A stretch of DNA of 32,091 bases. It comes from an uncultured Anaerolineales bacterium (GTDB taxonomy: Bacteria; Chloroflexota; Anaerolineae; Anaerolineales; UBA4823). This document shows, piece by piece, positions 26,736 through 32,091 of this stretch (position 1 is the stretch's first letter; each line of letters starts with the position of its first letter). Location: assembly GCA_903872065.1 (NCBI GenBank), contig CAIQJJ010000729.1:1-32091 (forward strand), given 5' to 3'. The position numbers and the translations under genes were made by a program. The notes below the pieces were generated by a model. That model made no database searches. It saw only the letters and a list, made by a program, of their open reading frames with translations, and was not told the origin of the DNA.

Positions 26736-27173
26736 TTAACTTCCCAGCTTGAGCTTCAAATAGTTGAGAACGTAGACGATATCGGTCTCGTTGATCTTGG
26801 CAACCACAATCTCGGCCAATTTGCCGAGCAGCGGGACAGGCACTTCATACACAATATCCAACAGGAGCCTGGTTTGCGCCCCATTCATGAGCGGTTCGAA
26901 TGTCCAGGTCAAGGTGCTGGTCAAACCGCCGGTGGTCTGCGTCACCAAGCGGCGAGGGCGGACATATTCGAGATCAACACTGGAACCCTCGAGGCGCACC
27001 CCAGCCATGGCGTAATCAAATTGAAAACTATGCCCGCCATTGGCAATAATCTTAAGGTTGCGAATGTTCGACAGATTGCGCCAGATCTGCGGCAGGTTGG
27101 CGGTATCACAGATCAAATCAAACACTTTTTCAGGCGCAGCGGCAATGATGAGGTTCTTAGATAATCTGACCAT
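26736..27173 (-). CDS. SRPBCC family protein
   Basis: 'SKNLIIAAAPEKVFDLICDTANLPQIWRNLSNIRNLKIIANGGHSFQFDYAMAGVRLEGSSVDLEYVRPRRLV'. Confidence 0.85.
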   Translation of the reverse strand: MVRLSKNLIIAAAPEKVFDLICDTANLPQIWRNLSNIRNLKIIANGGHSFQFDYAMAGVRLEGSSVDLEYVRPRRLVTQTTGGLTSTLTWTFEPLMNGAQTRLLLDIVYEVPVPLLGKLAEIVVAKINETDIVYVLNYLKLKLGS

Positions 27174-27221
27174 GGCTATTTCTCCAACATCATTTATCCT
27201 ATCACCAAAATAATTTTTGCG

Positions 27222-28574
27222 CTATAGCCCCATTCCCTGAAGATCGCGCTGCTCCACCTGGCGCAGCACGGAACGGCTGCGCAACCAGAGCCAGAAGGTC
27301 TGCGCCAGTTGGCTGGTCAAGATACCCACCATACCCACGTAGAGGCCCACCACTTGTCCCCAAAGCACCCCTCCTCCCAAAATCAAGACGCTGCTCCCCA
27401 GGTATAAAACCACCGCTTCAGTAATGCCGCGTGTCTTGCGCCCATACATAATCGAACCCTGGTACCAGGATTGCAGGACACTCAACAGCGGCAAGGGCAG
27501 GGCCAGCCACAAAGCCAGCACCGCCAGGTTGGAAAGATCGCCTTGCAGGGCGGCGACCTGATCAAACCAGAAGCGCGCCAGAGGGGTGGAGACGAAGACC
27601 AACAAGGCCAGTGTGGTGGCTGCGGCAATGGCAATGGCGAAGCGCCGCAAGCTGGCAAAGGAGCCGCGCTCGTCCATCATTGCCACCACGACCTCGTTAT
27701 AGGCGGTACCTAAGCTGCGGAACATAAAGATCAGCCCGGTCAGCGGCGACCAGGCGGCCAATGAATCAATGGCCTGGGGCATACGGCTGAGGGCGGCGCT
27801 GACGAGGGGAGTCGCCAACAGCGAGATGAGCGAGGTCATGACCAATGGAAAGTAAAACGCCAAAAAACTGCGCAGGGTGAGCGGCGGTTCAACCCGCGGC
27901 GCAAAGCGTAGTTCGTTCTTCAGCACCGGACGAACCACCAGGCCGGCGTAAACCGCCTCAGCGGTGACGCCAACTGCCACCGCTGAGGCGGCGGCGACGA
28001 TGCCGGGCAAATGCAGCAGGTAGCCCACCAGAAGAGTCACGATATTGCTGCTTAAGCGGACAATCGTGCCAACGCCAACGGTGCGCGAATGGCCAAAGCG
28101 GATCAAGACCCCCTGGTGAAAGCGGCGATAAGCAATCGTCCACGTCCAGGGCAGCATGATCATCAATCCCACCCGCCCTGGTTCAATGATTTCAGCCGGC
28201 GGGCCAAACAGGGTGTGGACAAGCAGGTAATACAAAGGGGTAAAGGCGATCAGGGCGTGCAGAACGGTTAGCGCAGCGCTGACGACCATCATGAAACGAT
28301 AGATTTTGCGATAGGAGGCCCAATCTTTGCTCAAGGCGGTGCTGGCCGAGAGCAGCATGATGATCGGCGATTCGATGATCATCGCCAGGGGGAAAACGAT
28401 CCCGCCGTAAGCCGCCAAATGAATCTTGGGATCGGGCAGCCGGGCGACCGCGGCGCTCACGGCGGGCAATTCCGCGCCCATCAACAGCCAACTGGCAGCC
28501 AATGGCCACCAGGTGGCAAAGATGCGGGGGACGAAATGAGTAGCTAAAGGGCGAGGGGGTTGGGAGGATGACAT
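27222..28574 (-). CDS. Multi-pass membrane protein, probably MOP superfamily (MATE/ANK-like)
   Basis: About 12 hydrophobic spans, two-fold similar halves, 'AYGGIVFPLAMIIESPIIMLLSASTALSKD', 'IAYRRFHQGVLIRFGHSRTVGVGTIVRLSSN'. Confidence 0.65.
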   Translation of the reverse strand: MSSSQPPRPLATHFVPRIFATWWPLAASWLLMGAELPAVSAAVARLPDPKIHLAAYGGIVFPLAMIIESPIIMLLSASTALSKDWASYRKIYRFMMVVSAALTVLHALIAFTPLYYLLVHTLFGPPAEIIEPGRVGLMIMLPWTWTIAYRRFHQGVLIRFGHSRTVGVGTIVRLSSNIVTLLVGYLLHLPGIVAAASAVAVGVTAEAVYAGLVVRPVLKNELRFAPRVEPPLTLRSFLAFYFPLVMTSLISLLATPLVSAALSRMPQAIDSLAAWSPLTGLIFMFRSLGTAYNEVVVAMMDERGSFASLRRFAIAIAAATTLALLVFVSTPLARFWFDQVAALQGDLSNLAVLALWLALPLPLLSVLQSWYQGSIMYGRKTRGITEAVVLYLGSSVLILGGGVLWGQVVGLYVGMVGILTSQLAQTFWLWLRSRSVLRQVEQRDLQGMGL

Positions 28575-28620
28575 GGGCGGAATTATACCCCGCCCTACTC
28601 CCGCTTAAGACACCTGAAAA

Positions 28621-28812
28621 TCATTCGCTGGGAATGACGATCCAGCCGATCAGGTAAAGCAAGAAGCCCGGCACGCCGCCAGGGAGCAGAGCGAGCAGCA
28701 TGGCAAAGCGGAACCAAAAGGGTGAAATGCCAAAGAACTCGCCCAGGCCGCCACAGACGCCAGCCAGGATGCGGTTGCGACGCGAACGACGTAAAACTTT
28801 GTTATCAGACAT
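28621..28812 (-). CDS. PspC domain protein
   Basis: 'KVLRRSRRNRILAGVCGGLGEFFGISPFWFRFAMLLALLPGGVPGFLLYLIGWIVIPSE'. Confidence 0.92.
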   Translation of the reverse strand: MSDNKVLRRSRRNRILAGVCGGLGEFFGISPFWFRFAMLLALLPGGVPGFLLYLIGWIVIPSE

Positions 28813-28937
28813 GGGGAACCTCCATAAAAACTTTTCTCTTGTGTTTCTATTCAATCTTACGCTCTCGGCAGAGAAAAGTTGCAATAAATCCTGAGATACC
28901 CTATTGGAAACAGGCTTAAATCGTACGCGTAAGGCCA

Positions 28938-31829
28938 TCACTCGATCACGGCCGGGATGCGTTCCAATCCCAATGTCACTGCCGCCTTGAGGCGGTACAA
29001 CCCATCCTGCAGCAGGTAGCCGTCGCGCACGCGGCGCAGGGCGATCGGTGGGGTAATGCCCATGCGACGGGCGCGCTCGACGGCTTTGAGCAGCTTTTCG
29101 GGATCCAGCGGGATGGCCTGTTGGGCAGGGCGCAAACGGATCAGGGACACTGGCACTTCTACCACCGCGGCGGCAGGCAGAGGGCGAACTGGCGAAGGGT
29201 TGTCCGCGGGCAGGGCGGCTGACGGCTGAGGCGGGCGCGGCGTCTGCAAGACCAGGCGAAAGCCGGTCTGCTGCTCAAACGCCTGCCCCAGGGAGGCGAG
29301 CGCCTCTGGCGAGAGAGAATTTTGCAGATGGCCGGTCGCCTCGCCGCGCTCAGGATAGATGCTCAACCCCTTGCTCAATTCGCCGCCGGCAAACTGGATC
29401 AGGGAGCGCCCTATTTCCAGGATAGCGCCCTGGTTCGGCGTGGGATTGATCTCCAACGGCCAACCGGTCTGCTGCGCCAGGCCGGCCATTTGCGACTGCC
29501 AGCGCGCCCCGACCTGCGGCGAGATAAACGAAAGCACAATGGTCTCGCCCTTTAAACTGAGGCGGTAGAGGGTTGAACCAGCCAGGGCAGCTTTAATGAT
29601 GGCATAGGCGGCGTTGATCTCCAGACGAGCGCCAGGCGAAAGCGGCCCGGCGGAAGGCGCGCCAGGCAATGGCAAGACCGACGCCGGGCCAGCGCCCGAG
29701 GCGAGAAAGGGGGTCAACTGATAGCCGGAGATGGAGAGAAAGCGCGCTGCCAGGGCCGCGCTGTGGGCCTCGGCCTGTGACGCATACGCCGGGGAGGGAA
29801 GGAGTGTGACACTGAGGCGTTTTTGCTCGCGGTGGATGGCCGGGCCTTTGGCGATCTGCCAGCCGGCCGGCAGCAATTCTCGCAGCAGGGCGTTCAAGGC
29901 GCTCTGATTGACTTCAGGGGCCACATCTATCTGCCAGCCGGTGCGCTCCGCCAGTTCTGCCAACAGAGAGGCATACTCCTGGCCGGCGGCGTCGGGAAAA
30001 TCAAAGGTCAAGAGCAGGATTTTCTCCGCCAGGCGATACCCGGTCTTGCGCAAACGCGCCGCGGGAGGGAAGAGCGCATTGGCGGCTTGCAGCGCCTGGT
30101 TGGGTTCCATACTGCGGCTGGAGGACGGCGCGCCGCCCGGCTGGGCAGCGGCGTAACGGCTCAACAATTCGGACGCGGGTGGGGCGTCGCCCAGGATGGT
30201 CAAAATATCTTCTGGCCAGGCCGGTTCAGCCGGCTCATCCTCCGCCTGCACCAATAAATATTCTTGTTCCACCGCCACACAGCGCGCCGGGCGCACCTGC
30301 CCGGCGGGGGCTTTGAGCAGCAGCCACTGCCCAACAGCAGAGGCGTAACCGGCCACCTGGCTGCGCCGGCGGGTCTGGCGCTCAACCGCCTGCGGCAGGC
30401 GCGGGGCAGGCTGCAGATCAAGCGTCTGACCGGCGTGCGGCAGGGTGACGCGACGCTGGCGCTCAGCCAGGGCGCGCCCCAGGCTCGCGCGCGCCTGGTC
30501 ATCGCCGTGGACGAGAATCACCTCACCTGGGTTGAGCATCTCTACCAGGCTGACGATCTGGGCTTCGTCGGCGTGGGCCGAGAGCGAATAAGACCCCAGG
30601 CGGCACTGCACATCTACGCTCTCTTTGCCCAGGCGGATGGATCCCTTGCCGCGCTGCGCCAGGTCTTGCAGACGGCGGCCGGGCGATTCCTCATCTTGAT
30701 AGCCGGTGAGCAAAATGGCGTGCTGCGGCTGGCCGGCCAGGGTGCGGGCATACTCCAGCGATGGCCCGCCGGCCAGCATGCCCGAACTGGCGACGATCAC
30801 GGCCGGGTCTGGCCCCCACAGGATGGCGTTGCGCTGCTGACGGCCGGATATGGGTTGGATATGAGCGTCGAAAAAGATGCCGCCAGATTGAGAAAACTGC
30901 CCGGCTAAAACCGGAGAGGGCGCGGAGGAGGCGTCCTGGCTGGTAGAGAGGCGCTCCTGCAATGCCAGGGGCAGCGACTGCGGGAAAGCAGTGTACGCCT
31001 GGCAAATTGCCCGCACCATGCCATCCGCCCACACCGAAACGGGCGGCAGCTCGCCGCGCTGGCGAAACTCAGCCAGGATGAGCAAAATCTCTTGGGCGCG
31101 GCCCAAGGCAAAGGCAGGGATCAGTACTTTACCCCCGCCGCTGACAACTTCAGCGACCGCTTTGACCAACAGACGCTCCTGGACCGCGCGGTTGGCATGC
31201 AAGCGCCCGCCATAGGTGCTTTCGACGATCAGCACGTCGGGCGCAAAAGGCGGCGGCTTGGCCCCATCCACTGTGCGCTGCGACGAGATCGAAATATCGC
31301 CGCTGATCAAGATGCGCCCTTCAGCGCTTTCGATACCGATCATGGCCGCCCCGGCAATATGGCCGGCGGGGTAGAATACTGCGGTGAGGCGTTCGCCCAA
31401 TGTCAATGGGGTGTGAAAAGCGACGGGTTGAAAGCCAGCCAGCAGGCGCTCCACCGCCACATCATCAAACAGAGGTAGTTCGCCCTCTTCATCCCAGCGG
31501 GTTTGCATAATCCGGCGCGCGTCCTGGTGTAAGACGCGGATTAAGGCCAGGGTGGGCGGCGTGGCAATGATGGGAATGTGAGGATAGCGCCCGGCGACCA
31601 GTTCTAGCGCCCCCGTGTGGTCAGTGTGCGCATGGGTGACGAGGACAGCGTCCAGCCCACCCAGAGCGTCAATGCGACTGAGATCGGGCAATTGATCGCC
31701 TTCCAACCCCCAGCGCGCTTTGGGCGAGGGGCGGATGCCGCAATCCACCAAAATGCGCTTGCCGCCAACGTGCAGCAAGACGCCGCTGGCTCCAACTTCA
31801 TCTGCGCCGCCAAGAAAGGTGATTTTCAT
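28938..31829 (-). CDS. MBL-fold beta-CASP RNA-processing-type nuclease with long C-terminal extension and terminal ParB-like domain
   Basis: 'MKITFLGGADEVGASGVLLHVGGKRILVDCG', 'VTHAHTDHTGAL', 'GHIAGAAMIGIE', 'VESTYGGRLH', 'ASSGMLAGGPSLEYA', 'YSLSAHADEAQIVSLVEMLNPGEVILVHGD'; C-term 'VEVPVSLIRLRPAQQAIPLDPEKLLKAVERARRMGITPPIALRRVRDGYLLQDGLYRLKAAVTLGLERIPAVIE' is ParB/sulfiredoxin-like. Confidence 0.9.
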   Translation of the reverse strand: MKITFLGGADEVGASGVLLHVGGKRILVDCGIRPSPKARWGLEGDQLPDLSRIDALGGLDAVLVTHAHTDHTGALELVAGRYPHIPIIATPPTLALIRVLHQDARRIMQTRWDEEGELPLFDDVAVERLLAGFQPVAFHTPLTLGERLTAVFYPAGHIAGAAMIGIESAEGRILISGDISISSQRTVDGAKPPPFAPDVLIVESTYGGRLHANRAVQERLLVKAVAEVVSGGGKVLIPAFALGRAQEILLILAEFRQRGELPPVSVWADGMVRAICQAYTAFPQSLPLALQERLSTSQDASSAPSPVLAGQFSQSGGIFFDAHIQPISGRQQRNAILWGPDPAVIVASSGMLAGGPSLEYARTLAGQPQHAILLTGYQDEESPGRRLQDLAQRGKGSIRLGKESVDVQCRLGSYSLSAHADEAQIVSLVEMLNPGEVILVHGDDQARASLGRALAERQRRVTLPHAGQTLDLQPAPRLPQAVERQTRRRSQVAGYASAVGQWLLLKAPAGQVRPARCVAVEQEYLLVQAEDEPAEPAWPEDILTILGDAPPASELLSRYAAAQPGGAPSSSRSMEPNQALQAANALFPPAARLRKTGYRLAEKILLLTFDFPDAAGQEYASLLAELAERTGWQIDVAPEVNQSALNALLRELLPAGWQIAKGPAIHREQKRLSVTLLPSPAYASQAEAHSAALAARFLSISGYQLTPFLASGAGPASVLPLPGAPSAGPLSPGARLEINAAYAIIKAALAGSTLYRLSLKGETIVLSFISPQVGARWQSQMAGLAQQTGWPLEINPTPNQGAILEIGRSLIQFAGGELSKGLSIYPERGEATGHLQNSLSPEALASLGQAFEQQTGFRLVLQTPRPPQPSAALPADNPSPVRPLPAAAVVEVPVSLIRLRPAQQAIPLDPEKLLKAVERARRMGITPPIALRRVRDGYLLQDGLYRLKAAVTLGLERIPAVIE

Positions 31830-31890
31830 AGGCAAATTATACCCGGCGCGGACAAATTGGACGAAATAGAAAAGTCATGCCTTTGCCCAA

Positions 31891-31918
31891 TTGACAAGCA
31901 AGGCCTTCGCGGTATAAT
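31891..31918 (+). promoter_or_regulatory. Near-consensus sigma70-type promoter (TTGACA - 16 bp - TATAAT) for tRNA-Lys
   Basis: TTGACA at 31891-31896, TATAAT at 31913-31918, tRNA starts at 31939. Confidence 0.88.
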
Positions 31919-31938
31919 AGCCGTCGCTTTTGATAGTT

Positions 31939-32010
<72 letters not shown>

Positions 32011-32091
32011 CAGTAAGTTTTCTTGGGGCTATTCAAGGGTTGTGGATGAGGATCAGGCAATTTGCCATGATGGAAGGATCTATGCCAAGGA

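Noticed and set aside
29823-30908. Plus-strand ORFs of 144 and 214 aa opposite the MBL nuclease gene
   Set aside because: Antisense to a conserved metallo-hydrolase frame; no recognisable protein family.
32011-32091. Possible gene start after tRNA-Lys ('atgatggaaggatctatgccaagga')
   Set aside because: Only a few codons remain before the window ends; cannot be supported.

Overview
The window looks like a chromosomal segment of a Chloroflexota (Anaerolineae-like) bacterium; this taxonomy is inferred from gene content. It carries about 29 protein-coding genes and one tRNA-Lys(CTT). Left part: a 5' recG fragment, two DegV-like genes with a DAK/FakA-like kinase gene, an Asp23-like gene, rpmB and rpe. 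Centre: a Ser/Thr-phosphorylation module (kinase-PQQ propeller, PP2C, J-domain-VWA, zinc-ribbon-FHA, small protein), then two response regulators, a Ca2+/H+ antiporter split by an apparent frameshift, and a second Ser/Thr kinase. Right-centre: a tightly coupled minus-strand operon of MFS/GPH transporter, class II diterpene cyclase (Rv3377c-like), sensor histidine kinase, Rv3378c-like prenyl-diphosphate synthase and GT1 glycosyltransferase, with a divergent REC-only regulator and a SAM methyltransferase. This is the best candidate for an undescribed system: a Chloroflexota diterpenoid cluster with an embedded two-component sensor and two altered catalytic motifs (DSDVT in the cyclase; Ser34 in place of Asp34 in the Rv3378c-like enzyme). 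Right part: an SRPBCC-PDZ-DinB fusion, SRPBCC, a MOP-like membrane protein, PspC, a large MBL/beta-CASP protein with a ParB-like C-terminus, and tRNA-Lys. No CRISPR array or transposase was recognised. All homology statements come from reading motifs and from recalled reference sequences; no searches were run.
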